Source: Treponema sp. (GTDB taxonomy: Bacteria > Spirochaetota > Spirochaetia > Treponematales > Treponemataceae). From it: DNA of 64,000 nucleotides. Each line of letters begins with the position of its first letter. The stretch's first letter is position 1. Below, piece by piece: positions 24,207-32,095 of this stretch. The stretch lies in assembly GCA_017446265.1 (NCBI GenBank), contig JAFSRD010000006.1:1-64000 (forward strand), given 5' to 3'. The notes below the pieces were generated by a model, which did no database searches, was not told where the DNA came from, and saw nothing but the letters and a program-made list of their open reading frames with translations. Both the position numbers and the translations under genes were made by a program.

Positions 24207-25121
24207 CTACGCGCGCTTTGAAATGCTTTCAATAACTTTGTCTATGATTATGTGCACATCCTCTATAAAGATGCCTGACGTGTTTTCAATGTCGCTTATT
24301 ATTTTTTTTTGCATCGCGTCAACTCGTTTTGTAAGCGGTACACTCGCTTCATACTGCGATGCCGCCGGCATGTCGAGCGTGATTGTTAATGTATAGCCAC
24401 GGCTGTCTGTTGCGATTATTATTTTTTTTACGCAGACTGCGCTGTCAATCTCGCGAATGCTTGCAAGCGTCATGTGCGTGATAGCCGCTTCCGATATGTG
24501 CTGACGCATCTTCTTTGAAAACTCAGGCTGCACAATAGATTTTTCAACTACTTTGTTTTCACGTACAAGCAGGCGAAGCGGATTGAGACGGTGAAATGTA
24601 AATCGTATGCCGCTTGCAAATATTTTTGGATAGCGTTTTCGCACTTCAGTTGACGCGACAGGAATGATATGCTTGCCTTCAATCTGTCGCGACTTGAGCG
24701 CAAGTTCTATCATCTCTTTTGACGAGATGTCTTCTATGTAGATGATTTTTGACGGTGGTGGAAGCTGGAGTCTCGCTGCAATACGCATAACCATTTTTTT
24801 CGATGTGCCTAGTATGAGAATGCGTCGTATGCGGTGTCGTTTTATTTTTCTCGCAATTTCATCGCGATGCTCTTTGTCATCAAAAAGCGCAACGCGCACT
24901 GCTCCTAAAAACGACTGCTCGCTTTTTGCAGAATGACCTGCAAGAATTTTATCTGCCTGAATGAGCAATCCGTCGTCTATGATTGCGTTCAGTTTATACC
25001 GCTCTGCAACAAGTTTTGCATTGTAGCTTTTGCCAGTGCCGCTTGCACCGACGAGCGCATAGATTGTATCTGTTTTAAGCGACCTGATAAAATTACCTAT
25101 CGCTTTTTGAATTGACTGCAC
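24207..25121 (-). CDS. P-loop NTPase with Asp23/Gls24-like C-terminal domain
   Basis: A 304-residue soluble protein. Walker A is GASGTGKS (25-32), and a nucleoside-kinase-like region follows (IIDDGLLIQADKILAG, RRILILGTSKKMVMRI). The segment from about 215 to 300 (ITHMTLASIREIDSAV, VPLTKRVDAMQKKI, IENTSGIFIEDVHIIID) resembles the Asp23/Gls24 alkaline-shock fold, where a VxExxQxxV-type helix is followed by a TG and a V-x-V strand. I do not know a named protein with this pairing. The start is GTG at 25121, with no strong ribosome site, so it is uncertain. It is convergent with pcnB, two bases apart. Confidence 0.65.
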   Translation of the reverse strand: MQSIQKAIGNFIRSLKTDTIYALVGASGTGKSYNAKLVAERYKLNAIIDDGLLIQADKILAGHSAKSEQSFLGAVRVALFDDKEHRDEIARKIKRHRIRRILILGTSKKMVMRIAARLQLPPPSKIIYIEDISSKEMIELALKSRQIEGKHIIPVASTEVRKRYPKIFASGIRFTFHRLNPLRLLVRENKVVEKSIVQPEFSKKMRQHISEAAITHMTLASIREIDSAVCVKKIIIATDSRGYTLTITLDMPAASQYEASVPLTKRVDAMQKKIISDIENTSGIFIEDVHIIIDKVIESISKRA

Positions 25122-25135
25122 GACACAAGTATAAA

Positions 25136-26080
25136 CTACTTGCGCCCGTTTAGCAATATTTTTTTGTTCATCTGCATAAATTCGTTTGGAAGCGGCGCTT
25201 CAATCTCATGGGGAAGTCCCACAGGATTTTCTCCTATGATGATTTTTTGCGCGTGCAAAAATAGCTTCTGATTGTTGTAAAGCGCAGGGCTGCCGTATGC
25301 AGTGTCGCCTAAAAGCGGAAACCCGTGGAACGCTGATTGCGCTCGTATCTGATGCGTGCGGCCTGTTGCTATCGTAAAGTTGACGAGCGAGACGGGCGCA
25401 TCTTCATACATGCCCGAAGCGATTGCATGCGCGCGCGTCTGTGCAAGCCGCGAACCTAATTTTGCTGTACTGCTTACGCGCACTGTATGAAAGGCAGCGG
25501 TTGCTTCAGTTTTTTTTATAAAATCTTTCCAGATGCAGGGAGCTGGCATGATTCCGTGAACGAGCGCAACATACTGCTTTTCCAATGCATGCTCTTTGAG
25601 CGCTCGCGAAAAAAATCGTGCGCCTGTTATGCTCCATGAGAAGAAAAGCACGCCTGTCGTTTTTTTGTCAAGGCGGTGGAGCGGACCTGGCAAAAATGAC
25701 AAGCTGCTGTTTTCACGGTGCGCATTGCAGTAGGCCGCTACTGCTTCTGCAATTGAATTTTTTCCGTGCACGGCAACATCGTACGGCTTGTTGATGATAA
25801 GAAAATGCTCATTGTGAAAGATAATTTCATATGGAAATGATTCCCGTGCTTTTATCGATTTTTTTTGCTGTTGCGGAATCAAAAATTGCGCAACTGAAAT
25901 GACATCTCCTTTACGCACACGCTCGTTTGTTGCCGCCCGCCTGCCGTTTACGCGTATGAATCCTTTTCGCAGTGCGCTGTACAGCGCGGAAATAGTTTGA
26001 TGTGACAAAAAACGCCGCACTATGCGGTCAAGCCGTCTTCCATCATCATCTGCGCCCGCTTTATACTGTACAAAATCCAT
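25136..26080 (-). CDS. RluA/RluD-family pseudouridine synthase with S4 domain
   Basis: A 314-residue RNA pseudouridine synthase, probably acting on 23S rRNA. An N-terminal S4-like domain (about 10-65, RRLDRIVRRFL, KGFIRVNGRRA) precedes the catalytic domain with HRLDKKTTG (135-143; catalytic Asp138) and FTIATGRTHQIRAQ near the C-terminus. I prefer ATG 26080 over a GTG two codons earlier. TATACT sits six bases before this ATG, so a leaderless transcript is likely. Site specificity (RluC or RluD type) is not readable. It is divergent from the PAP2-like gene. Confidence 0.85.
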   Translation of the reverse strand: MDFVQYKAGADDDGRRLDRIVRRFLSHQTISALYSALRKGFIRVNGRRAATNERVRKGDVISVAQFLIPQQQKKSIKARESFPYEIIFHNEHFLIINKPYDVAVHGKNSIAEAVAAYCNAHRENSSLSFLPGPLHRLDKKTTGVLFFSWSITGARFFSRALKEHALEKQYVALVHGIMPAPCIWKDFIKKTEATAAFHTVRVSSTAKLGSRLAQTRAHAIASGMYEDAPVSLVNFTIATGRTHQIRAQSAFHGFPLLGDTAYGSPALYNNQKLFLHAQKIIIGENPVGLPHEIEAPLPNEFMQMNKKILLNGRK

Positions 26081-26136
26081 GCGCACAGTATAGCTTGAAA
26101 AAAGTGTTCGTGCTACTAGTAAAAAAGAAATCTACA

Positions 26137-26145
26137 TGATAAAAT
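26137..26145 (+). promoter_or_regulatory. Extended -10 before the PAP2-like gene
   Basis: TGATAAAAT fits the TGn-extended -10 form; six bases separate it from the ATG at 26152, so transcription would start at the start codon. No convincing -35 is seen. Confidence 0.4.
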
Positions 26146-26151
26146 ACGCGT

Positions 26152-26634
26152 ATGGTTTTGTCTATAAAAGAACAGCTGAAGTTGTTGTTTACCAATCCGG
26201 TGTTTTTGTCTTGCATAGTAAGCTGGTTTTGCGCTCAGTTTTTAAAAACGATTATCGCGCTCATATATCATAGAATTCGCAATTTGCCTGAACTTTTTGA
26301 AATGATGTTCTGGCGCACAGGCGGCATTCCTTCAAGCCATTCTGCCATTATCTCCGCGTTATGTACGTCAATCGCTTTTCGCTCTGGCATACATTCTGAT
26401 ATATTTGTTTTGTCGTTTTGTTTTTTGCTTGTCACTGTGCGCGATGCGCTCGGCGTGCGCCATGCAAGCGGCATTCAGGCGCGTACGCTCAACGAAATAG
26501 GCGGTGACCTCAATCGCGCAAAAATTATTAAATATACACCGATTAAGGAAGTGAAAGGGCATACTCCGTTTGAAGTGATAGTAGGCATTTTGCTCGGCTT
26601 TTCAATAGGATGCGCTCTGTCAACGTTGCAGTAA
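26152..26634 (+). CDS. Divergent PAP2-family (DUF212) membrane protein
   Basis: A 160-residue membrane protein of the divergent PAP2 group. Hallmarks are FWRTGGIPSSHSAIISAL (phosphatase-like histidine motif), VTVRDALGVRHASGIQA, and KEVKGHTPFEVIVGILLGFSIG at the end, across four predicted TM segments. Family members are thought to act on lipid phosphates, but no substrate is proven. It is the first of a same-strand run leading to the Rnf-like genes; the next gene starts three bases after its stop. Confidence 0.85.
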   Translation: MVLSIKEQLKLLFTNPVFLSCIVSWFCAQFLKTIIALIYHRIRNLPELFEMMFWRTGGIPSSHSAIISALCTSIAFRSGIHSDIFVLSFCFLLVTVRDALGVRHASGIQARTLNEIGGDLNRAKIIKYTPIKEVKGHTPFEVIVGILLGFSIGCALSTLQ

Positions 26635-26637
26635 GAC

Positions 26638-27486
26638 ATGGATATTTTCAAAAAATTAGCAATTTCAATTTGCGCAGTTGCAGTCTCTCTCACAGTGCTC
26701 TTTCTGTTCAGGACAGTTCCGTCAGGCAAGTTGTGGGAAAGTTATAGAATTGTGTATGTTGATGACACGAGCGACAGCGGGTACACGGAGCAGGTGCTTG
26801 CGTCTTCAGGTTGCAAAGATGTCATAAGCATGGCGCTGCAGCGTTTTCCTCTGCTGCTTCCCGCATTGTCGCCCGAAGTGTCGTTTGCGCTTGCAGATGC
26901 AGAAAGCGACAGCTATCTCTCTCGGCGCAACATGTATTTTTTTGACAAAGGCGGTCAATATCGGCTGTACTATGTGCCGAAACAGTATATTGATGAGGCG
27001 CGTACAGCTGTCGCTGTGTTGCAGCGCGAAAATATTGTTGCAGGTATAGACACGCAGAGCATGTATCCAATCCTCATTCCGACAGCATGCATCATTTTTA
27101 CGCTTGTACTTTGCGTGTTTTCTGCCCACCGTGCTATCTTTTTATGCGCGTCAGTGCCGTTTTGTTTTTTTGCCGCATGCGTTCCGTTTTATCCTGCTGC
27201 ATCAAGCGCATGCCTTCTGCTATACGCGCTTTTTCTTGTCATGCAGGTGTGGCAACGGCATGGCGCATTGCAATTTATTTTAACAAATGGTACTATTCTT
27301 CTGTTTGCATTGGCAGCATATGTCATATCGTGGGCAACATCTGTGCGGTGCGGCTTGCTTTTTATGCCTGCGCTTTTGGGCTCTGTGGCAACGCTCTATG
27401 CGCTTTCGCTTGCGCAGCGCATACACGAGCAGAAATATCATTTTGTCGGCGTGTTCATTCGGCCTGCGCGCGCAATGCCGTTTTGA
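26638..27486 (+). CDS. Unknown multi-pass membrane protein upstream of rnfC
   Basis: A 282-residue membrane protein that I do not recognise. An N-terminal TM (ISICAVAVSLTVLFLF) is followed by an extracytoplasmic domain of about 120 residues (RIVYVDDTSDSGYTEQ to QSMYPIL), then about five TM segments (IIFTLVLCVFSA, SVPFCFFAACVPF, ACLLLYALFLVM, GTILLFALAAYVI, LLFMPALLGSVATLYA). It lies directly before another membrane protein and rnfC with near-zero gaps, so it probably belongs to the same operon. It may be one protein with the next frame, split by a frameshift near 27480. No cofactor motif is visible. Confidence 0.6.
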   Translation: MDIFKKLAISICAVAVSLTVLFLFRTVPSGKLWESYRIVYVDDTSDSGYTEQVLASSGCKDVISMALQRFPLLLPALSPEVSFALADAESDSYLSRRNMYFFDKGGQYRLYYVPKQYIDEARTAVAVLQRENIVAGIDTQSMYPILIPTACIIFTLVLCVFSAHRAIFLCASVPFCFFAACVPFYPAASSACLLLYALFLVMQVWQRHGALQFILTNGTILLFALAAYVISWATSVRCGLLFMPALLGSVATLYALSLAQRIHEQKYHFVGVFIRPARAMPF

Positions 27487-27497
27487 CAAAAAAATCA

Positions 27498-28025
27498 ATG
27501 AGTGCAATGGCTGCGTGCGCTTCAAGCATTGTGTTGCTCATAGCTGTTTCGTTGTTTTCAATTGATTTTTCGTACGCGTCGCCGCGCTTGCCGCGTTTGC
27601 AACTTCCGTCTGCGACAAGCGGCAGCATTACGGAAAAATTTCCATCGCTCGACGAATATGTCGCGTGGTGTTGGAATACAAAGACAATGCCGTACCGTTC
27701 GTTGCATGAAGCGGCGGCGCGTACGGCAATGCACCCAAGAGAAGGCGACACTGTTGCCTTTCCGCAGTATGCTGATGGCGAAAACGGCATTGCAGAAACT
27801 GTCGCTGTGCTCACATACGACAAGCAGTTTTACGAAACGACTGTTGCTCAAATCGATAATCTTTCGTATCCTGCCATAGAAAAACTGCTCAAAGCGCAAG
27901 GAACGTCATCGAGCGCAGGGTATTCATTTTTATCTGCAGGGAGCGGTGGCGTGTTGCATATTGCGCTTATGGTCGTTTCGTTGTGCGTTCCATTATTCTT
28001 TTATGTGCGGAGTAAAATGCGATGA
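27498..28025 (+). CDS. Unknown bitopic/two-TM protein upstream of rnfC
   Basis: A 175-residue protein with an N-terminal TM (ASSIVLLIAVSLFSI), an extracytoplasmic domain (about 30-140, SLDEYVAWCWNTKTMPYRS, VAVLTYDKQFYETTV) and a C-terminal TM (VLHIALMVVSLCVPLFFYV). I do not recognise it. The start is uncertain: ATG 27498 is used, but a TTG at 27483 overlaps the stop of the previous gene. Its stop overlaps the rnfC ATG (ATGA-type), so it is translated with rnfC. This placement suggests an accessory part of the Rnf-like complex, as inference only. Confidence 0.55.
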   Translation: MSAMAACASSIVLLIAVSLFSIDFSYASPRLPRLQLPSATSGSITEKFPSLDEYVAWCWNTKTMPYRSLHEAAARTAMHPREGDTVAFPQYADGENGIAETVAVLTYDKQFYETTVAQIDNLSYPAIEKLLKAQGTSSSAGYSFLSAGSGGVLHIALMVVSLCVPLFFYVRSKMR

Positions 28026-29308
28026 GAATCATTCCTGCAATATATACAGGAAGCGGTCAACTGGTAAAAACTGCTGTGAACGGATTTTTACAGCGTACCG
28101 TTACAATTCCACTTTCTCAAGAAGACGGCAGCCGTTGCACATGTCTTGTCAATAGAGGCGATGTCGTAAGCGAAGGGCAAGTTATCGCTGAACCTGCCTC
28201 TGAAAAATACGGTGCAAAAATTCACGCGAGCGTTCCCGGCATCGTAGAAGATATTGTCTCATGTACCTGTCCTGACGGAACGCAGGAAGATGCGGTAAAA
28301 ATACGCTTGTCGGGGGCGTTTTCATTTCTCGGAAAAAAACTCCGCGCTGAAGATTGGCAGACATTTCCACCACGTATAATCGTGCAAAAGATTGCAGATG
28401 CAGGAATAGTCAACACGTTTAAAACAGCCGCTCCTGTTTCGCTTGCAATGCAGCTTGATTCAGTGAAGACGCGCGGCAACAGGCTCCTTGTCGTGCGCCT
28501 GTATGACGACGACCCATGGAGAATGACAGACTCTATTCTTTCGTCAGCGTTTGCAGACGACGTACGAACAGGCGCACTCATCACTGCGAGAGCGTTTGAT
28601 GCAGACGGCATTGTGTTTGCGTGCGATGCCAAATCTCCTGTACCTGAAAAAGATGAAACAATACGGCTTCCACTATGCTTTGTGCAGATTGACATAGCGC
28701 AGTATCCATCGGGCTTTAAAGAAGAAATTATGCTCGCAGTAAAGGAGGCTGCAAAAGAAGCTCCTTTCATCGATATTTCGGAAGAAAGCATTTTTACTGA
28801 CGCGACAACAATGCTCTCGGTATGCAATGCTGTCAAATACGGCGTGCCTGCTATAGAGCAGTATGTGTATGTTTCAGGCGAATGCATTCCTGCCATAGCT
28901 TTCATCAAAGTGCGTACTGGCACGACTATGGAATATCTTGCCATGCAGTGCGGCGGTTTTGAAAAAACGCCTGCTGCTGTCGTGGTGAATGGATTCATGC
29001 TTGGCAGTGCGGTAGGAAACCTTGACACGCCAATAACAAAATACGTAAAGTCAATTTCGTTTATTTCGCGGTCGCACGTGCCTCATCAACGGCAGTTGCC
29101 GTGCATGAGGTGTGGATGTTGCCGTGTTGTTTGTCCGAGAAATCTTTCTCCCGATATATTGTACCGTTCTGCTGCAGGTGGCGCAAAGACGAGCAAAGCG
29201 TATGTACGCTCATCGTTGCTGTGCATAGATTGTGGCTTGTGCAATTCAGTTTGCCCGTCGCGGCTTCCTATATGTCAGGCAGTAAAGCTGCTTCAAAAAG
29301 AGGTGTAA
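28022..29308 (+). CDS. rnfC: RnfC-like subunit with two [4Fe-4S] clusters but degenerate NADH/FMN region
   Basis: A 428-residue peripheral subunit of an Rnf-type complex. The N-terminal biotinyl-lipoyl-like domain has TVTIPLSQEDG and RGDVVSEGQVIAE. Two ferredoxin-type motifs are at C361-C364-C367-C371P and C401-C404-C407-C411P. The central domain, which in known RnfC/NuoF proteins carries GGAGFPT and NGAECEPY for NADH/FMN binding, reads ADAGIVNTF and VVRLYDDDPW instead. Electron entry from NADH by the usual site therefore looks lost. First of five rnf-like genes (C-D-G-E-A). Family call is good; activity is open. Confidence 0.82.
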   Translation: MRIIPAIYTGSGQLVKTAVNGFLQRTVTIPLSQEDGSRCTCLVNRGDVVSEGQVIAEPASEKYGAKIHASVPGIVEDIVSCTCPDGTQEDAVKIRLSGAFSFLGKKLRAEDWQTFPPRIIVQKIADAGIVNTFKTAAPVSLAMQLDSVKTRGNRLLVVRLYDDDPWRMTDSILSSAFADDVRTGALITARAFDADGIVFACDAKSPVPEKDETIRLPLCFVQIDIAQYPSGFKEEIMLAVKEAAKEAPFIDISEESIFTDATTMLSVCNAVKYGVPAIEQYVYVSGECIPAIAFIKVRTGTTMEYLAMQCGGFEKTPAAVVVNGFMLGSAVGNLDTPITKYVKSISFISRSHVPHQRQLPCMRCGCCRVVCPRNLSPDILYRSAAGGAKTSKAYVRSSLLCIDCGLCNSVCPSRLPICQAVKLLQKEV

Positions 29309-29309
29309 T

Positions 29310-30374
29310 GTGAACGAACCCATGCACAAAAAAATAATTATACGCCCGTTTATCTATAACGCCGCTTCTGCAGGCGATGTCTCGCTTGCACTATTGATTC
29401 TTCTTTTGTTGCAACTTATCATGCTTGTTGCCACACGCAGTTACAATGCGCTTGCAGTAATTGGTGCGTCTCTCATAGGCTCGCTGTGCGCAGACAGCGT
29501 AAGCAAAGCATACCGCACCCCCTATCTGTTTTCAGTGCGCATGAGCGCGGTGCAGGGGATTACAGCTGCAATGCTGCTGCCCGCAACTTTTCCGCCGGTA
29601 ACAGTATTTTTTATTGCGTTCTTTACGATGATGCTTGTAAAATATATGGCAGGAGGATTTGCGTACAACTGGATCAATGCTGCTGTCGTTGTTGCAGCGT
29701 TTGCATGGATAGTAGGCATGAGCGCGTTCCCCTCTGTTATGGCAACGCACGATATTCTGCAAATAAAAAATCCGTCATATATCCTCATTCAAAGCGGCGC
29801 GTTTCCTATTTTGAGATTTGACCCTCCTATTACCGAAGCGTTCAACAGCATGATATTCAATTTCATAAACATATCTATTCCCGAAGGCTACATCTCTCTT
29901 TTATGGGACACGAACGCGATTATTCCTGCATTCAGATTCAACATGCTGACGCTGCTTTCTTCTATTGTGCTTTTTTCAACAGGGATGCTCAGCATGATAA
30001 TACCGTCGTGCTTTGTCGTCGTGTACGCGTTGCTTGTACGCTTTGCAGGTCCGCTTTTTTGCGGCGGCATTCCCGGACAAGGCGACATGATTTTGGCGCT
30101 GCTGACAGGCGGCACGCTTTTTTGCGCTGTATTTGTCGTGCAATGGTACGGAACCGTGCCGCTTACTGCATGGGGCAAAGCTGTATACGGAGTATTGTGC
30201 GGCATACTCGCATTCTTTATTGCAGGTTGCGGTACTTCACCCATAGGCATGGTTTTTACTGTGCTATGTGCGAATATTTTTTCACCACTCATACAAATTT
30301 CTGAAGACAAAAAGAATAAAAAGAAGCTTGATGCGCTGCTTGCACGCCATTTTATTGAACAGGAAGCAGAATGA
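29310..30374 (+). CDS. rnfD: RnfD-like membrane subunit without a visible flavinylation motif
   Basis: A 354-residue integral membrane protein with about 9-10 TM segments, of the RnfD/NqrB type. Family-like segments are VRMSAVQGITAAMLLPATFPP near residue 70-90 and YMAGGFAYNWINAAVVVAAFAW near 110-135. Canonical members carry an SGAT(x) motif whose threonine holds FMN; in the matching loop I read FDPPITEAFNS and find no SGAT. The GTG at 29310 follows an AGAGGTG site, one base after the rnfC stop. It overlaps rnfG by four bases. Confidence 0.8.
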   Translation: MNEPMHKKIIIRPFIYNAASAGDVSLALLILLLLQLIMLVATRSYNALAVIGASLIGSLCADSVSKAYRTPYLFSVRMSAVQGITAAMLLPATFPPVTVFFIAFFTMMLVKYMAGGFAYNWINAAVVVAAFAWIVGMSAFPSVMATHDILQIKNPSYILIQSGAFPILRFDPPITEAFNSMIFNFINISIPEGYISLLWDTNAIIPAFRFNMLTLLSSIVLFSTGMLSMIIPSCFVVVYALLVRFAGPLFCGGIPGQGDMILALLTGGTLFCAVFVVQWYGTVPLTAWGKAVYGVLCGILAFFIAGCGTSPIGMVFTVLCANIFSPLIQISEDKKNKKKLDALLARHFIEQEAE

Positions 30375-30847
30375 TGGAAACAGAACGCTCTTGGGGATTG
30401 CTTGTACGCGAATATGGCATTTGTGTCGGTTGCATGCTCGCCGCTTGCGCGCTTCTTGTTGTGACAATTGTTTTTTCGAGAAACAGCCAGCGCGCATCAC
30501 TCAAAGCGGATGTTGTCGCCGTGCTTGAAGAAAAAGTACCAGACGTATGGGAAGTAGGGGAGTATGTGCCGCTCGATTCTCCGATTGAATTGAGCGCGTC
30601 GTGCTTTGCCGCGTCTACTGCCGCTGAATCTGGATATGTGCTTATCATGCGCATTGAAACGCTCTATGGTCCGTTTCCTGCGGTGTTCACATACACAGAG
30701 CGGGAAGGTACGCAGTTTGTCGGCATTGCGACGCTTCACGGGCGGATAGCGACGCTCATGGAAAACGGCTCGCAAAGCAAGCAGCTCCAGTATTGGAAGG
30801 CGCGCGTTCCTTTGCTCATTGCAAACATACAGGAGAAAAGACGATGA
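30371..30847 (+). CDS. rnfG: RnfG-like subunit lacking the FMN threonine motif
   Basis: A 158-residue protein with one N-terminal TM (CVGCMLAACALLVVTIVF) and an extracytoplasmic domain, placed where rnfG lies in other Rnf loci. RnfG normally has an SGATxT/S motif with covalent FMN; no such motif is present (nearest text is SASCFAASTAAESG). The domain is shorter than usual (about 200 residues in the family). The assignment rests mainly on gene order and topology, so homology to RnfG should be tested. It overlaps both neighbours by four bases. Confidence 0.6.
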   Translation: MMETERSWGLLVREYGICVGCMLAACALLVVTIVFSRNSQRASLKADVVAVLEEKVPDVWEVGEYVPLDSPIELSASCFAASTAAESGYVLIMRIETLYGPFPAVFTYTEREGTQFVGIATLHGRIATLMENGSQSKQLQYWKARVPLLIANIQEKRR

Positions 30848-31461
30848 ATAAAAAATCAATTTATATTTATATCTCTGCAACGCTTGCAATGCTTGTTCCC
30901 GCGCCGGGACGCTTTGCGTGCGGCATTATCCTTGTGTTTGAACTGTGCGCGCTCATGTTTTTTGGTACGATTTTGCGCGAGGCTATCAAGCGTCTCAATA
31001 TAACGCATACGGGCACTATGCTGCTCATTGTGCTGCTCGTCTCGCTTACGATGCTCATGCGGCAGCTCGTTGCGTTTGCAGTTCCCGTTGCAGCTTTGCA
31101 ACTCGGATTTGTCATGTATTTGCCGACGGTGTCTGCGTTTCTTATCGGCTACCTGTTCAGTGACGAGCAACTTGCGTTTTCGCAAGCGATAATGCGGAAT
31201 ATGAAGCATGTTGTTTTATATTCGCTCTTTGCGCTCTTTTTCTTTTTGTTCAGAGATATTGCAGGATTCGGCACTATTACATTGATACATGGCCGTCATA
31301 TTGTTGAAAAAGTTATTTTCGATTCAGAACGAATTACCCTTATGACATTTTTTGCAACTATTCCAGGCTCGCTTATCTGCACGGCTGTTATTCTCATGCT
31401 GTATGTGCATGTTGTTTCAAACGTAAAGATTGTAAAGAACGCGGAGCAGCAACATGATTGA
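30844..31461 (+). CDS. rnfE: RnfE-like membrane subunit without the conserved cysteines
   Basis: A 205-residue membrane protein with about six TM segments, in the rnfE position. Topology and the ILVFELCALMFFGTILREAIKR and LQLGFVMYLPTVSAFLIGYLF segments line up with RnfE/NqrD. The two half-motifs that carry the membrane [2Fe-2S] cysteines in known proteins (LGLCP and NC near ILGR) are not preserved: the second reads VSAFLIGYL. The ATG at 30844 overlaps the rnfG stop, and this gene overlaps rnfA by eight bases. Loss of the cluster is inferred from the missing cysteines. Confidence 0.68.
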   Translation: MNKKSIYIYISATLAMLVPAPGRFACGIILVFELCALMFFGTILREAIKRLNITHTGTMLLIVLLVSLTMLMRQLVAFAVPVAALQLGFVMYLPTVSAFLIGYLFSDEQLAFSQAIMRNMKHVVLYSLFALFFFLFRDIAGFGTITLIHGRHIVEKVIFDSERITLMTFFATIPGSLICTAVILMLYVHVVSNVKIVKNAEQQHD

Positions 31462-32014
31462 CGTAGCTTTTTATTATATTTTCTATTGTTCCGCAGTGCT
31501 TTTTTACGGCATAGGAATGAATCGAGAGGCTATTTTTAGTGCATCGCTTGACAAGAACCTTTGCAATTTGATTATCAAATGCTGCATTTCTACAGTCTGT
31601 TCCGTTACGTTGACATGGATTGTCATCATGAATGTGCTTATTCCCATGCATCTTGTAGAACTTTTTCCGCTCGTTGCGCTACTCGTGTTCATAATAATCA
31701 CTGTATTCGTGGAAATGATTACGCACATTACGACAAGCTCTAAAACAGCTGAATTTGCCGTGTCATATCTTATTGCGCTGCTTGCGCTCAACGAGGCGGC
31801 GGGCATTGTCGAAGCCATGGTAATTGCAGCAAGTTGCATGATTTCATTCGTAATCATTTTGCCGATTTTATATGCGCTTCGCAAGCGGATTGATATTGCT
31901 CGTCCAAGAAACGATAGAATAAATAGAAAAACGCTCATCATGCTTGCAATGGCTATGCTCATTCTTTGCTTTTCGGTATGGAATGTTTCATGGCTTTCGG
32001 AGGTTCGGCGGTGA
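31454..32014 (+). CDS. rnfA: RnfA-like membrane subunit without the conserved cysteines
   Basis: A 186-residue membrane protein with about six TM segments, last of the five rnf-like genes. In RnfA/NqrE the inverted-repeat half-motifs contain cysteines (FLGLCPF and TTNCAVLG). Here the matching places read FYGIGMNREA and LLALNEAAGIVEA, so neither cysteine is kept, although other cysteines (NLCNLIIKCC) occur nearby in a TM. rnfB, the ferredoxin subunit that usually follows rnfA, is absent; the next gene is GH57-like. Confidence 0.68.
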   Translation: MIDVAFYYIFYCSAVLFYGIGMNREAIFSASLDKNLCNLIIKCCISTVCSVTLTWIVIMNVLIPMHLVELFPLVALLVFIIITVFVEMITHITTSSKTAEFAVSYLIALLALNEAAGIVEAMVIAASCMISFVIILPILYALRKRIDIARPRNDRINRKTLIMLAMAMLILCFSVWNVSWLSEVRR

Positions 32015-32095
32015 TTGTTTCGATAGTTCTCATCATATTGATTTTTTGTTTCTTGCATTTATTACTTGAATTGCCAAAAAGGAGTCAAACAAAAG

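Noticed and set aside
27087..27497. Upstream extension of the second pre-rnfC membrane protein
   Set aside because: It overlaps the first membrane protein in another frame and is Cys/Arg-rich; only the part from 27498 on looks like protein.
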